NCBI RefSeq assembly: GCF_000721605.1
Contig: NZ_JOIZ01000029.1
Span: 49,075-113,074, forward strand
Reading direction: 5' to 3'
Length of the DNA: 64,000 bases
Origin: Streptomyces sp. NRRL S-37
Lineage (GTDB): Bacteria > Actinomycetota > Actinomycetes > Streptomycetales > Streptomycetaceae
Shown here: piece by piece, positions 7,912 to 17,030 of the stretch
How the letters are laid out: each line of letters begins with the position of its first letter
How positions within the stretch are numbered: position 1 is the stretch's first letter
Program-made: the position numbers and the translations under genes
Notes under the pieces: model-generated
The model's database searches: none
What the model saw: the letters and a program-made list of their open reading frames with translations, nothing else
What the model was told of the DNA's origin: nothing

Positions 7912-9069
7912 ATGGTGGTTGACGCTCCGGAGCGTATTGCCGTGAGGCCGGATTCCGCCGACCTGACGGGGGTGCGACTCCACACTCGGATGCCGGTGAC
8001 GCCGGCCTGGCTGGCCCGGTACGTCGTACCGGCCGCCCGCGAACTGAGCGAGGGGGGCGTGCCCGGCGTCCAGGTCCGCCGCGGCTGGCTGCACGGACCC
8101 CACATCGATCTGCTCGCCCCGGCCGCCGGCGCCGCCGACTGGACGGCGGTCGCGGCCGGGCTCGACGCGGGCCCCCTCGACCCGGCACGGGCGCTGACCG
8201 AGGAGGCCTACCTCGAGCAGGCCCGCGAGTTCGGCCGGCTCGAGGCGGTGGAGCCCCCGTACCTGCCGCTGCGCGACCACGGCGCGGTCCTGCCCGTCGC
8301 TCCCGACGACCCGGCCCTGCGCTCCCGCGAGCCGCGCCTCGATCCGCTGCGCACCGTCGTGAACGGCGCCCTCGCCGTGCCGGTGCTGCCGATGATCGAG
8401 AGCCTGGCCGAGGAGCCCGGCAGCGGCACGGTGTTGCTCGCGGAGGCGTTCGCCGCGCTCGCCGACACCCACGCCCTCGGCCCGGGGTACGGGGTGTTCT
8501 CCCCCCGGTCGCACGCGGAGGCGTTCCTCGCCTGGGCGGCTCCCCGCAAGGACATGCGGCCCGTCTTCCAGGAGCGGCTCGCCAGGGAGGCCCCGCTGCT
8601 CCGCGCGGTGGTCGAACAGCGGCTGAGCGGCGCGGTCTCCCCCGCGGCCGCCCGGTGGCGCACGGCGTTCGCCTACGGCGCCGGCGTGCTGGACAGCGCG
8701 GTCGCCTCGGGCACCCTCACCGCCGGCCTGCTCGACTCGGTGACCGACGGCGTCGACCGGGGACGGATGGGACCGCCCGGGGCCGTGACCACGGTGCCGC
8801 GCGGCGAACAGCCGGACACCGACTTCCACCGCACCGTGCACGGGTCCGGGGCGATCAGCACGCCCTCGCCGTTCTTCGCCGCGTTCCGCCTGCTGACCAA
8901 CCTCTTCTACCAGCAGCTTCCCCTGCTCACCGTGTCACCGATGCAGCGCTACTACATGTGCTTCGCGATCGCCGAGACGGTCGACGACGTACTCGGCAGC
9001 AGCTGGCGCGAGCGTCTGGAGCGCCCGCACACCGCCCGCACCACGAGGCCGACGGGAGCCCCGCGATGA
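7912..9069 (+). CDS. thiopeptide pyridine-synthase-like protein (LanB C-terminal-domain family)
   Basis: The 385-residue protein belongs to the stand-alone LanB elimination-domain fold used in thiopeptides for the aza-[4+2] cycloaddition that forms the pyridine core (TclM/TbtD type). Indicators are the N-terminal LHTRMPVTPAWLARYVVPA, the RRGWLHGPHIDL strand, PFFAAFRLLTNLFYQQLPLL and the end block RYYMCFAIAETVDDVLGSSW (about 346-365), which is typical of this group. It is the first gene of a tightly coupled run and overlaps the LanB gene by ATGA. In a thiopeptide pathway it would need two dehydroalanines in a core peptide, which the visible precursor cannot supply. Confidence 0.75.
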   Translation: MVVDAPERIAVRPDSADLTGVRLHTRMPVTPAWLARYVVPAARELSEGGVPGVQVRRGWLHGPHIDLLAPAAGAADWTAVAAGLDAGPLDPARALTEEAYLEQAREFGRLEAVEPPYLPLRDHGAVLPVAPDDPALRSREPRLDPLRTVVNGALAVPVLPMIESLAEEPGSGTVLLAEAFAALADTHALGPGYGVFSPRSHAEAFLAWAAPRKDMRPVFQERLAREAPLLRAVVEQRLSGAVSPAAARWRTAFAYGAGVLDSAVASGTLTAGLLDSVTDGVDRGRMGPPGAVTTVPRGEQPDTDFHRTVHGSGAISTPSPFFAAFRLLTNLFYQQLPLLTVSPMQRYYMCFAIAETVDDVLGSSWRERLERPHTARTTRPTGAPR

Positions 9070-11675
9070 CCAGCCCCGAACCCCAGTGGTTCCTGCGCGT
9101 CAACCCGCTGCGCAGGGCCCGCCTCGCCGATCCGGAACTGCGCCGGCTGCTCGGCGCACTCGCCGCCGCCGAGGCCGAACTGGCCGAGGCCGCCGAGGTC
9201 TGCTCGCAGGAGCTGTACGAGCGGATCGGTGCCGTGGAGTCGGACGCCGAGCGCCGCGAGCTGATCGCGCTGCGCCGGGCGATCCACAACGGCCGCGCGC
9301 CCCGCAAGGCCCCCGAGGGCCGCGTGGCACAACTCCCGTCGGTGGCGCGCTGGCTGGCCGTCCAGGCCGAGCGGGAGCGGCTGCGCGCCACGGTCACCGC
9401 CGGCTACCCGGCCGCCGCCGACCGCGAACGGGCCGTCCTGGCGGGCCTGCTCGGCGACGACGACCTGCTGCGCTCGCTCGCCCTCGTCGCCCCCGAGGTG
9501 CACCAGGAGGCCGAGCGCTACCGCGCGGCGGTCGGGGGACCCGGCAAGGTCAACGCCCGCACCCGCAAGTCGGAACGCGGACTGATCCAGTACGTCACCC
9601 GGTCCATGGTGCGCACCAGTCCGCTCTCCCGGTTCACCGCGGTGGGCATCGCCGAACCCGCCCCCGCCGGCGACCCGGAGGCCGTACGCCCCGGCGACGT
9701 GCCCTTCACCGGCGCGCTGGCCGTACCGGGCCTGGACCGGGTGATGCTGCACTACGTGCTCGGCGGCCTGCCCGCCGCCGACGAGGCCGGCCTCACGGAC
9801 CTGTGGGTGGGACTGCCGCCCACCTCGGCACCCGACCCGGAGAGCGGCAAGCTGTTCTTCCTGAAGTTCTCCGAGCAGGGCATGCACCGGCTCGCGCTGC
9901 CGCTCGACGGGCCCGTCGCCGACCTGCTCGACGCGCTGTCCATGGGACCGCGCCGCTTTCCCGCCGTGGTCGCGCACGTCGCCGCGCGGGCCGGCTGCTC
10001 CACCGAGGACGCCGGCCGGCGCGTACGGCAGGCGCTCCGGCAGGGCGTGCTGTGCACCTTCACCCAGCCGGAGGAGCGCGCGGCTTCCGCCGACTACGAC
10101 GTCCTGCTCCCGGCCGGGCGGGACACCGCCGTCGGGGAGCTGGCGGAGCGGGTCCGTACCGGACTGCCCCGGGTGGCCGGGGCGCCCGCCGGGGAACGGG
10201 GCGCGGTCCTGGCCGGGCTGCGCGGGGACCTCGGCCGGTTCAGCCAGGCCGTGGGCCGCCCGGCGCACATCACGGTCGAGGAGGACTACGTCATGCCGCC
10301 GCTGAAGGTGGTCACCTCCGACTGGCACGCCCCGCTGACCGACCTCGGGCCCGCCGTGGAGCTGCTGTCGGTCTTCGACTGGCTGCACGACGTACGGGTC
10401 CTGATGACCGCCGCGTTCACGGAGCGGTTCGGGGCCGGGGCGAACGTGCCGCTGGCCGAGCACGCGCCGTTCGTCGTCGGGGAGGTCTCCCGGCGGGCCG
10501 CCGCGATGGCCGCCGTGTACGGGCCGCAAGGCTCGGGCGAGCCGGCCGCGCTGACCGGCATCGGCCCGGCGGACGGCTCGCTGGAGCGCATGTACCTGCT
10601 GCGCCGCGAGCTGTCCGAGGAGGTGCATGCGCTCCTCACCAAGACCGTCCGGGCCGGCGAGGACACCCTGGCCCTCACCGCGGCGGACGTCGCGGAACTG
10701 ACCCGGTCGCTGCCCGACCGCTTCCGCCGGGACCCGCTGATCTACGGCGTGCTGCTCCAGCAGGCCGGCGGCAGGCTCGTCCTCAACGACGGCCTGCCGG
10801 GCCACGGCATGCTGTACGCGCGTTTCCTGGAGGCCGACCGCCGCCAGGGCGGCCGGGCGCTGCCCCGGCTCGCCGCCCACCTGCGGCGCTTCTACGGTCA
10901 CGACGGCGCCCGGGTCACCGAGGACCTCGGCCTGCACCGCCTCAACGTCAACGCGCACGCGCCGGTGCTGCCGGGCGGCCTCACCCCGGAGGACTGGTTC
11001 ACGCTGCGGCTGGCCCACGACCCGGAGACGGACTCGCTGCGGGTCGAGGACGCGGACGGCGCGCCCCTGAGGGTGCTGCCGCTCGGCACGGGCCATCCGG
11101 GCCTGTTCCCGCCCCCGCTGTCGGTGGCCTCCGGCCTCGCGATCAGCGGCCGGCTCTTCAACAGCCTGCCCAACTCCTGGCACGCGGCCACCCCGTGGGA
11201 CGGCGAGCACACCCGCACCGCGCCGCGCATGGCGGTCGGCGACGTCCTCATCGGCCGCCGCCGCTGGTACGGCGGGGCCGAGCTGGACACGGCGGTGGCC
11301 GCCGGGCCCGACGAGCACGAACGGCTGCTCGCGCTGACGGCGTGGCGGGCCCGGCACGGGGTCCCGGACGAGGTCGTCGTCAAGTCGGCGCCCGAGGACG
11401 AGGGCCCGCTGTCGGTCGGCGCACCGGACGTCCAGTCCAAGCGGCTCCAGCAGAAGCCGCAGTACGTGGACCTGTCCAGCGCCCTCGCGGTGCGGGTACT
11501 GCCGCGGATGCTGGAGCGCCGCGGGGAGGGGGCGAGCTATCTGGAGGAGGCGCTGCCCGGCGTCACCGACGGCACGCACGCGACGGAATGGGTGCTCGAG
11601 GTCGGGCGCACGGCCGGCGGACGGTTCGTGTACGACCCGGCCGGCCACACGGAAACGGAAGGAGCCCGGTCGTGA
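9066..11675 (+). CDS. LanB-type dehydratase N-terminal (glutamylation) domain protein
   Basis: At 869 residues it covers the large tRNA-Glu-dependent glutamylation domain of class I lanthipeptide/thiopeptide dehydratases without the small elimination domain, which is encoded separately at 17031. The family signature MVRTSPLSRFTAVG is at about residue 181. The C-terminal part has VNAHAPVLPGG and the acidic/basic stretches usual for the family. It would activate Ser/Thr by glutamyl transfer from glutamyl-tRNA. The related PEARL enzymes instead use aminoacyl-tRNA to add a residue to a peptide C-terminus, and that reading fits the coreless precursor. Start and stop overlap both neighbours by four bases. 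Confidence 0.87.
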   Translation: MTSPEPQWFLRVNPLRRARLADPELRRLLGALAAAEAELAEAAEVCSQELYERIGAVESDAERRELIALRRAIHNGRAPRKAPEGRVAQLPSVARWLAVQAERERLRATVTAGYPAAADRERAVLAGLLGDDDLLRSLALVAPEVHQEAERYRAAVGGPGKVNARTRKSERGLIQYVTRSMVRTSPLSRFTAVGIAEPAPAGDPEAVRPGDVPFTGALAVPGLDRVMLHYVLGGLPAADEAGLTDLWVGLPPTSAPDPESGKLFFLKFSEQGMHRLALPLDGPVADLLDALSMGPRRFPAVVAHVAARAGCSTEDAGRRVRQALRQGVLCTFTQPEERAASADYDVLLPAGRDTAVGELAERVRTGLPRVAGAPAGERGAVLAGLRGDLGRFSQAVGRPAHITVEEDYVMPPLKVVTSDWHAPLTDLGPAVELLSVFDWLHDVRVLMTAAFTERFGAGANVPLAEHAPFVVGEVSRRAAAMAAVYGPQGSGEPAALTGIGPADGSLERMYLLRRELSEEVHALLTKTVRAGEDTLALTAADVAELTRSLPDRFRRDPLIYGVLLQQAGGRLVLNDGLPGHGMLYARFLEADRRQGGRALPRLAAHLRRFYGHDGARVTEDLGLHRLNVNAHAPVLPGGLTPEDWFTLRLAHDPETDSLRVEDADGAPLRVLPLGTGHPGLFPPPLSVASGLAISGRLFNSLPNSWHAATPWDGEHTRTAPRMAVGDVLIGRRRWYGGAELDTAVAAGPDEHERLLALTAWRARHGVPDEVVVKSAPEDEGPLSVGAPDVQSKRLQQKPQYVDLSSALAVRVLPRMLERRGEGASYLEEALPGVTDGTHATEWVLEVGRTAGGRFVYDPAGHTETEGARS

Positions 11676-12739
11676 CGGTGACCGATCTGGACAGGACCCC
11701 GGCCACGACGGCCCCGGGGACGGACGCCCCGCTGCGGGCCCGGCCCGGGCTGCACTACGCGCCGGTACCCGGAGGCGTCTACTTCAGCGGCACGCGCGGG
11801 CAGTTCGTGCTGAGCGGCTCGGACCTCATGTACGCGGTGGCGGACGGCTGCGTACCGCTGCTGGAGGCGGGGACGACGGAGGACGCCCTGGTCGCCGAGT
11901 TCGGCACGGAGCGTGCCCGTCCGGCCGTACGGCATCTCGTCGCCCGGCTGCGGGAGAACGGCCTGCTGCTCGACCCGGCCGCGTTCACCGAGCCGGAGCC
12001 CCCGGCCGAGGTGCGCGCCCGCTACGCCGACACCCTGGCCCGCCTGGCCGCCCGCCTCGACGACCCGTACGCGGCGTTCGCCCGTCTGCGCCGGGCCCGG
12101 GTGGAACTGCGGGGGCCGGACACGGCGACGGCCCCGGCCCGCCGCGGCCTGCACCGGGCCGGCGTGACCACCACGCCACCGACCGCCGGACCGGCGAACC
12201 CCCTCGTCCCGGTCTGCGACCCGGCGATGTACGCGGACCCCGCCCTCCTGCCCCCCGCCGGCGACCCGGCGGCGCACGAACCCTCGACTCCCGCCGGCGA
12301 CCCGGCGGCGCACACGCCCGGAACCCTCACCCCCACCGGCGACCCGGCGGCGCACGAACCCCGGCGGTACGTGGGGACCAGGCAGCGATTCCCGTCGGCG
12401 GCCCGGCGGTGGACTTTCCGGGGGCCGGTGGTTCGCCCCGGGCCGTCATCGAGTTCCTCACCGGTGACGGGACCTGGACCGAGCGGCACGGGACGCTCCA
12501 CGTGCCCGTGCTGCTCGGCCCGGGGCCGGTCCTCGTCGGGCCGGTCGGGGTGTCGCCCGCCGTCTGGGCGGCGTTCCGGGACCGGGCCGGGGTCTGGGCC
12601 GGTGCCGAGGGCGTCGAGCCCGCGGCCGGGCCCGTCGCCCACTCCCTCGCGGGAGCCCTTGCCGCCCAGCTCCTGGCCGACACCCTCACGGGTGTCGCGG
12701 AGCCCGGCGAGGCCCATGTCGTGCACGGCCCCGATCTGA
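11672..12739 (+). CDS. RRE domain and linker of a cyclodehydratase partner (TOMM F-protein), N-terminal part of a frameshifted gene
   Basis: The GTG overlaps the LanB stop. Residues 20-110 (from LHYAPVPGGVYFSG through FVLSGSDLMYAV to VRHLVARLRENGLLLD) form a PqqD-like RiPP recognition element that would bind the leader FEGFDADELE segment. A linker with three GDPAAH repeats follows. After about base 12358 this frame becomes Arg/Ser/Pro-rich nonsense up to the stop at 12739, while the neighbouring frame takes over with normal coding character. Joined across a one-base slip, the two parts make a protein of about 629 residues, the usual size of thiopeptide RRE/ThiF-like F-proteins. So this is probably one gene with a lost base near the CCCC at 12359-12362. 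Confidence 0.72.
   Translation: MTVTDLDRTPATTAPGTDAPLRARPGLHYAPVPGGVYFSGTRGQFVLSGSDLMYAVADGCVPLLEAGTTEDALVAEFGTERARPAVRHLVARLRENGLLLDPAAFTEPEPPAEVRARYADTLARLAARLDDPYAAFARLRRARVELRGPDTATAPARRGLHRAGVTTTPPTAGPANPLVPVCDPAMYADPALLPPAGDPAAHEPSTPAGDPAAHTPGTLTPTGDPAAHEPRRYVGTRQRFPSAARRWTFRGPVVRPGPSSSSSPVTGPGPSGTGRSTCPCCSARGRSSSGRSGCRPPSGRRSGTGPGSGPVPRASSPRPGPSPTPSREPLPPSSWPTPSRVSRSPARPMSCTAPI
12260..12355 (+). repeat. three in-frame 18-bp repeats encoding GDPAAH in the F-protein linker
   Basis: GGCGACCCGGCGGCGCAC occurs at 12260, 12296 and 12338 (spacings 36 and 42 bp), each followed by a Pro/Thr-rich stretch. Both spacings keep the frame. The apparent frameshift lies just after the third copy. Confidence 0.93.
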
Positions 12740-13560
12740 CCGCCGACCGCGTCACCGTCACGGGCGGCCCCGTGGACGAAGCGGTCGTGGTCCGGCTCGA
12801 CGACGCCCCCGCCGAACCCCTCCCCGAACCGGCGGCCGCACTGGAGGAGGCCGCCGCCCTCACCGCCCGCTGGACCGGTCTCTTCGCCTCCGCGCAGGGC
12901 GAGCACCTGCCGCAGATGCCCCTCGCCCTGCGCGCGGCGGAGCACCGCACGGACCGCACGGACACGGTCACCGCCTGGGCGGCGGACCAGGAGACGGCGA
13001 CCGTCGCCGCCGCCCTGGCCGCCCTGCGCGACCGCGTCGGCGGCGCCGCCGGTCTCACCCGTGAACACTGGCTGCTGGACGGCGCGTTGCGGTGGCTCGC
13101 CGAGCGCCGGGACCGGTTCGAGCTCCTGACCGACGCCGCTCCCCCGCTGCACGCCGAGGGCGAGCGCATCCTCGCCGCCCTGCGCGCGCGGCTCGGCCCG
13201 GCCGTTCCCGTACTCGCCCTGGCCCGGACCGTCGGAGTCGACTGGCCGCTGGCCGAGGTCACCGCCGACGGCCGGTCGCTCGGCGCCGGCTGGGGACCCA
13301 CGGCCGCCGACGCGACGTACGCCGCGCTGTGCACGGCGCTCGCCGCCGCCCAGGCCGACGGCGCCGTCGCCGCCCTGTCCACCGACGCCCTGCTCACCGC
13401 CGACGACACCGCCCGCACCGCACTGAGGAGGCAGCTCACCGCGCTCGCCACGATCCGGGGACAGGCCCGCCGCACGGACCCCGTGCTCGGCGGACTCCCC
13501 TTCTGGCACGGCCCGGTGACCGCCCGGACGGCCCAGGAGCCCACCGATGCCGACCACTGA
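12409..13560 (+). CDS. ThiF/E1-like C-terminal part of the frameshifted F-protein
   Basis: This frame carries the rest of the leader-binding cyclodehydratase partner, about 383 residues from the first GTG, including GTLHVPVLLGPGPVLVGPV, AHSLAGALAAQLLADTLTG and the tail LGGLPFWHG. The GTG has no Shine-Dalgarno sequence. Good coding sequence in this frame begins about 50 bases earlier (DQAAIPVGGPAVDFPG), which argues against an independent start. In the family the E1-like fold has lost adenylation activity and presents the substrate to YcaO. The end overlaps the YcaO start by 14 bp. Confidence 0.75.
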   Translation: MDFPGAGGSPRAVIEFLTGDGTWTERHGTLHVPVLLGPGPVLVGPVGVSPAVWAAFRDRAGVWAGAEGVEPAAGPVAHSLAGALAAQLLADTLTGVAEPGEAHVVHGPDLTADRVTVTGGPVDEAVVVRLDDAPAEPLPEPAAALEEAAALTARWTGLFASAQGEHLPQMPLALRAAEHRTDRTDTVTAWAADQETATVAAALAALRDRVGGAAGLTREHWLLDGALRWLAERRDRFELLTDAAPPLHAEGERILAALRARLGPAVPVLALARTVGVDWPLAEVTADGRSLGAGWGPTAADATYAALCTALAAAQADGAVAALSTDALLTADDTARTALRRQLTALATIRGQARRTDPVLGGLPFWHGPVTARTAQEPTDADH

Positions 13561-15469
13561 CCCGACCACCACCGAGAACCCGGTCCAGGCGGGCCCCGCG
13601 CTGCCCGCGACGGCCCACGACGACTGGCTGCCCGCCCTCGCCGGACTGGCCCGCGCCACCGGGGCGACCGTCTCCGTCAACCTAGGCTGGGACCTCGCCT
13701 GGGAACGCGGCCCGGTCGTCGCGGCGGACGGCCCCCACCTCTCCGTACGCCTGTACGACGACGAGGTGATGGTCGGTCCGCTGTGGGTGCCGGGCACCGC
13801 GTCCGGCTGCGCCGCCTGCGCCGAGGTGCGTGAGCGCACCGTTCTCGACCACCCGCTCGTCGGCGACCTCACCCGGGCCACCCGGGTCCCCGCCGCCCCC
13901 GCGCCCCTGCTGCCCGAACTCCTGCGCACCGGCCTGGACCACCTGGCGGACCGTCCCCTCGCCCCCGGCGAGGCCTACTCGGTGACCGTGCGCGGCACCC
14001 GCCGCCACCGCGTCGCGCGCAGCTTCCACTGCCCGGCCTGCGGTCCCGCCCCCGAGGACCTGGTCAGCACCGGGCCCCCGCCGCCCCGTACCCTCCGCTC
14101 GCGTCCGGCCGTCCCCGGTGACCCCACCCGCACCGCGGCGAGCCGGCTCGTCGAGCCCGGATTCCTGCGCGACCGCCTGGTCGACGACCGCTTCGGACCG
14201 GTCCGGGCCGTCCTGCGCGAGTCCCACGCCCCGTTCGCGATGAGCATGGCCGTCGTCGCCGACGCCCCGGCGATGGGCCACGGCCGGGCCCGTACGTTCG
14301 CCGAGACCGAGCCGGTCGCCGTCCTGGAGGCGTACGAACGGCTCGGCGGTTACCCCTACGACATCCCCCTGGTGACCCGGCGCTCCTACCGCGAGGTCGC
14401 CGGCCACGCCGTCGACCCGGACACCCTCGGCCGCTACACCGCCGAGCAGCTCGCCCATCCGACGAGCAGGGCGACGCCGTTCACGGCCGACACCCCGATG
14501 GACTGGGCCTGGGGGCACGACCTGGCCGACGGCCGTCCGCTCCTCGTCCCGGCGGACCACGCCTTCTACCAGTACGAGTACGCGTTCCGCCGGGACCGCC
14601 GGGCGGCGCGCGTGGCGGGCGCCGCGAACCGCCGGCACTACTTCTTCGACTGCTCCAGCGGCTGCGCGGTCGGCGCCAACTACGAAGAGGCCGCGCTGCA
14701 CTCGCTGTTCGAGCTCGCGGAGCGGGACGCGTTCCTGACGTCCTGGTTCCGGGCCGCCCCGCTCCCGCACATCCCGGTCGCCTCCCTCACCGACCCGACC
14801 AGCCGGGCCATGGTCGAGCTGATCCGGGCCCGCGGATTCGACGTCCACCTCCTCGTCGCCACCCGTGACATCGGTCTGCCGGTGGTGTGGGTCATCGCCG
14901 TCAACGAGAAGAACCCGTTCCCCGCCACCTTCTCCTCCGCCGGTTCCGGCGCCGAACCGGAGTCGGCGATCCGCGGGGCGCTGCGCGAGGTGGCCCAGCT
15001 CGTCACCAACCCGGTCGACTGGACCCGTGAGCAGGCCGAGCGGATGGCCGAGGACCCGTGGCGGGTGGAGGAGCTGGAGGACCATGTGCGGTTCTCCTCG
15101 ATCCCCGAGACCCGCGACCGCGCCCTGGCGGGGCTCGGCGGCCCGGCCGTCACGTTGGAGGAGGCCTTCCCCGACTGGCCCGGCCGGCTGGAGCGGGCCG
15201 CGGGCGGCGATGTGCGCGGCACGCTCGAGTACGTCGCCTCGCTGTTCGCCGACGCGGGCCTGGACCGCGTCGTCGTCGTCGACCAGACCAGCCGGGAGCA
15301 CGCGGACGCCGGTATCGCGGTCGTCCGCGCGGTCGTCCCCGGCATCGTGCCGATGTGCTTCGGCCACGCCCAGCAGCGCCTGGACGGACTGCCCCGGCTG
15401 CGGGCCGCGCTGCGCGGCACGGACCAGGAGCACCGGGCGATCCCCTACGACCCCCACCCGTTCCCGTGA
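13547..15469 (+). CDS. YcaO-domain azoline-forming cyclodehydratase
   Basis: A 640-residue protein starts at the ATG after CAGGAG. The N-terminal third carries two Cys pairs, CAAC (about 88) and CPAC (about 162), suited to bind zinc as in E1-like domains. The YcaO ATP-binding residues follow: EAYERLGGYPY (about 260), SSGCAVGANYEEAALHSLFE with the next AERDAF (about 369), and EPESAIRGALREV (about 465). The C-terminus PYDPHPFP is the Pro-rich tail needed for azoline formation. It should use ATP to cyclise Cys/Ser/Thr of a leader-bound peptide with the RRE/ThiF partner. The visible precursor offers no Cys substrate, so the true substrate is unclear. Confidence 0.93.
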   Translation: MPTTDPTTTENPVQAGPALPATAHDDWLPALAGLARATGATVSVNLGWDLAWERGPVVAADGPHLSVRLYDDEVMVGPLWVPGTASGCAACAEVRERTVLDHPLVGDLTRATRVPAAPAPLLPELLRTGLDHLADRPLAPGEAYSVTVRGTRRHRVARSFHCPACGPAPEDLVSTGPPPPRTLRSRPAVPGDPTRTAASRLVEPGFLRDRLVDDRFGPVRAVLRESHAPFAMSMAVVADAPAMGHGRARTFAETEPVAVLEAYERLGGYPYDIPLVTRRSYREVAGHAVDPDTLGRYTAEQLAHPTSRATPFTADTPMDWAWGHDLADGRPLLVPADHAFYQYEYAFRRDRRAARVAGAANRRHYFFDCSSGCAVGANYEEAALHSLFELAERDAFLTSWFRAAPLPHIPVASLTDPTSRAMVELIRARGFDVHLLVATRDIGLPVVWVIAVNEKNPFPATFSSAGSGAEPESAIRGALREVAQLVTNPVDWTREQAERMAEDPWRVEELEDHVRFSSIPETRDRALAGLGGPAVTLEEAFPDWPGRLERAAGGDVRGTLEYVASLFADAGLDRVVVVDQTSREHADAGIAVVRAVVPGIVPMCFGHAQQRLDGLPRLRAALRGTDQEHRAIPYDPHPFP

Positions 15470-16986
15470 CGGCCCCCGCCCCGGAGTGGACCCGACGCGC
15501 CCCGGTCGACCTGCCGGGCCCCGCGGGCGACAACAGCATCGCGCGCGAGCCGCTCTGGTACGCGTACGGCGCGGGCGACGACCGTCCGGAGCCGCCGCCC
15601 TGGACCTGGGCGGACACGCCCCCGCCCGACAGCCACGTACCGCCGGAGCCGCCGCGTCCGGCAGGGCCGGGCAGGGTGCTGCCGACGGGCACCACCGAGC
15701 GGCTGTCGGCGCTCGCGTATCCGCGGGTGCCGGCCGCCTCCGGTCCGGCGGCGCCGGACGCCCTGGCGCACGCCCTGACGGCGACGTTCGGTCCCGTGCG
15801 CCGGGAACCGGAGAACCCGTACAACGAGCACCGGCCGTACGCCTCGCCGCGCTGTCTCTTCCCCGTCCACGCCTTCGTGGGCGACGGCGACGGCGCGGCG
15901 TGGCGGCTGCTGGAGCCGGCCCGTCACACCCTCACCGGACCGGACACCTCGGCGCCGTCCACCCGTATCGCGCTCACCGGCCGCTACACCGCGATCCCGG
16001 TGGCGTACCAGTGGTTCCGCGGGTCGCTCGTCTCCATCGAGACCGGCATGGTGCTGCGGGCGCTGAGCCTCGGCCTCGAACTGTTCGGGGTGCCGGCGAC
16101 CCTCACCCCGCCCGCCGGCGGCGGACCGGAGGTCCTGCGCGAGCTGGGTCTCGAGCGGACCTGGGAGTGGTCGCTGCCCTGGCTCGTCGACGTGGCCGGA
16201 CCCGGTCCCGGTCCCGCGGCGGGGGCCGGGCGGGACGCGCCGGTGCCCGGCGGCGACCCCTCGCTGGCGGACGTCGTCCGCGTCAACCGGGAGCAGACGT
16301 ACCCGGCGGGCGCGGCGCCGCTCACCACGGCCGTCCCGGCCGGCCTGCCGGACAGCCCGGTCGTGCCCGACTGGGCGGAGCTGCTGTGGCGGCGCCACTC
16401 CGGCCGTATGCCGCGCGCCCTGCACGGCATGGACTCGGCCCCGCGCCCCGCCCCGGTCCCGGCCCGGCACCTGGCCGCCGCCCTCGCCTGGCTCGGTGTC
16501 CCGCCACCGCACCCGGTGCCGGCCGCCGCCTTCGACGCGGTCACGGTCACCGCCGTGGTGCAGCACGTCGAGGGGTACGCGGCCGGGGTGCACCGCTTCG
16601 AGAAGGGCGCGGCGCACCTGCGAAGGGCCGATCCGACCGCCCCCGCGGGGCTGGAGGCGAGCTACGGCTACGGGCTGTCGCCCGTCAACGGCTGCGGCAT
16701 CGCCAAGGCCCCGCTCACCGTCTTCTTCTCCGTCCGCCCCCGCGAACTGTTCGCCCGCTTCGGCCCCACCGGCTGGGGCGCCGCCCAGGTCGCCTGTGGC
16801 TGGGCCGTCCACGGGCTGTGCCTGGCGGCGGCGTCGGCCGGTCTCTTCGCGCGGCCCGTCCGGGCGTTCAAGGAGATCCCCACCAAGGAGGTCATCGGCC
16901 TGGCCGAGGACGAGACGATCGTCCTGTCGGCGGTGGTGGGGGTACCGCGCGAGACCGGGGGCGACCAGCTCGACCTGCGCACCTGA
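15466..16986 (+). CDS. second SagB/TbtE-like nitroreductase-fold dehydrogenase
   Basis: The GTG overlaps the YcaO stop by GTGA. The 506-residue product has two nitroreductase-like halves. The first contains PYNEHRPYASPRCLFPVHAF and TGRYTAIPVAYQWFRGS; the second starts at LLWRRHSGRMPRAL (about 305) and contains SYGYGLSPVNGCGIAKAPL and GWGAAQVACGWAVHGLCLAA near the end. Thiopeptide azoline dehydrogenases have this two-half architecture with FMN. It clusters with the cyclodehydratase genes and so is the best candidate for the azole-forming oxidase, leaving the 5047-6603 protein for a different oxidation. Confidence 0.78.
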   Translation: MTAPAPEWTRRAPVDLPGPAGDNSIAREPLWYAYGAGDDRPEPPPWTWADTPPPDSHVPPEPPRPAGPGRVLPTGTTERLSALAYPRVPAASGPAAPDALAHALTATFGPVRREPENPYNEHRPYASPRCLFPVHAFVGDGDGAAWRLLEPARHTLTGPDTSAPSTRIALTGRYTAIPVAYQWFRGSLVSIETGMVLRALSLGLELFGVPATLTPPAGGGPEVLRELGLERTWEWSLPWLVDVAGPGPGPAAGAGRDAPVPGGDPSLADVVRVNREQTYPAGAAPLTTAVPAGLPDSPVVPDWAELLWRRHSGRMPRALHGMDSAPRPAPVPARHLAAALAWLGVPPPHPVPAAAFDAVTVTAVVQHVEGYAAGVHRFEKGAAHLRRADPTAPAGLEASYGYGLSPVNGCGIAKAPLTVFFSVRPRELFARFGPTGWGAAQVACGWAVHGLCLAAASAGLFARPVRAFKEIPTKEVIGLAEDETIVLSAVVGVPRETGGDQLDLRT

Positions 16987-17030
16987 GCCCACTTCTCCGC
17001 ACACCCTCCGGACGACAAGGAAGCCCGCCC

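Noticed and set aside
12409..13560. An independent gene starting at the GTG at 12409
   Set aside because: There is no Shine-Dalgarno, good coding sequence extends upstream of the GTG in that frame, and the combined product with the RRE half has the normal family size, so a frameshifted single gene is more likely.
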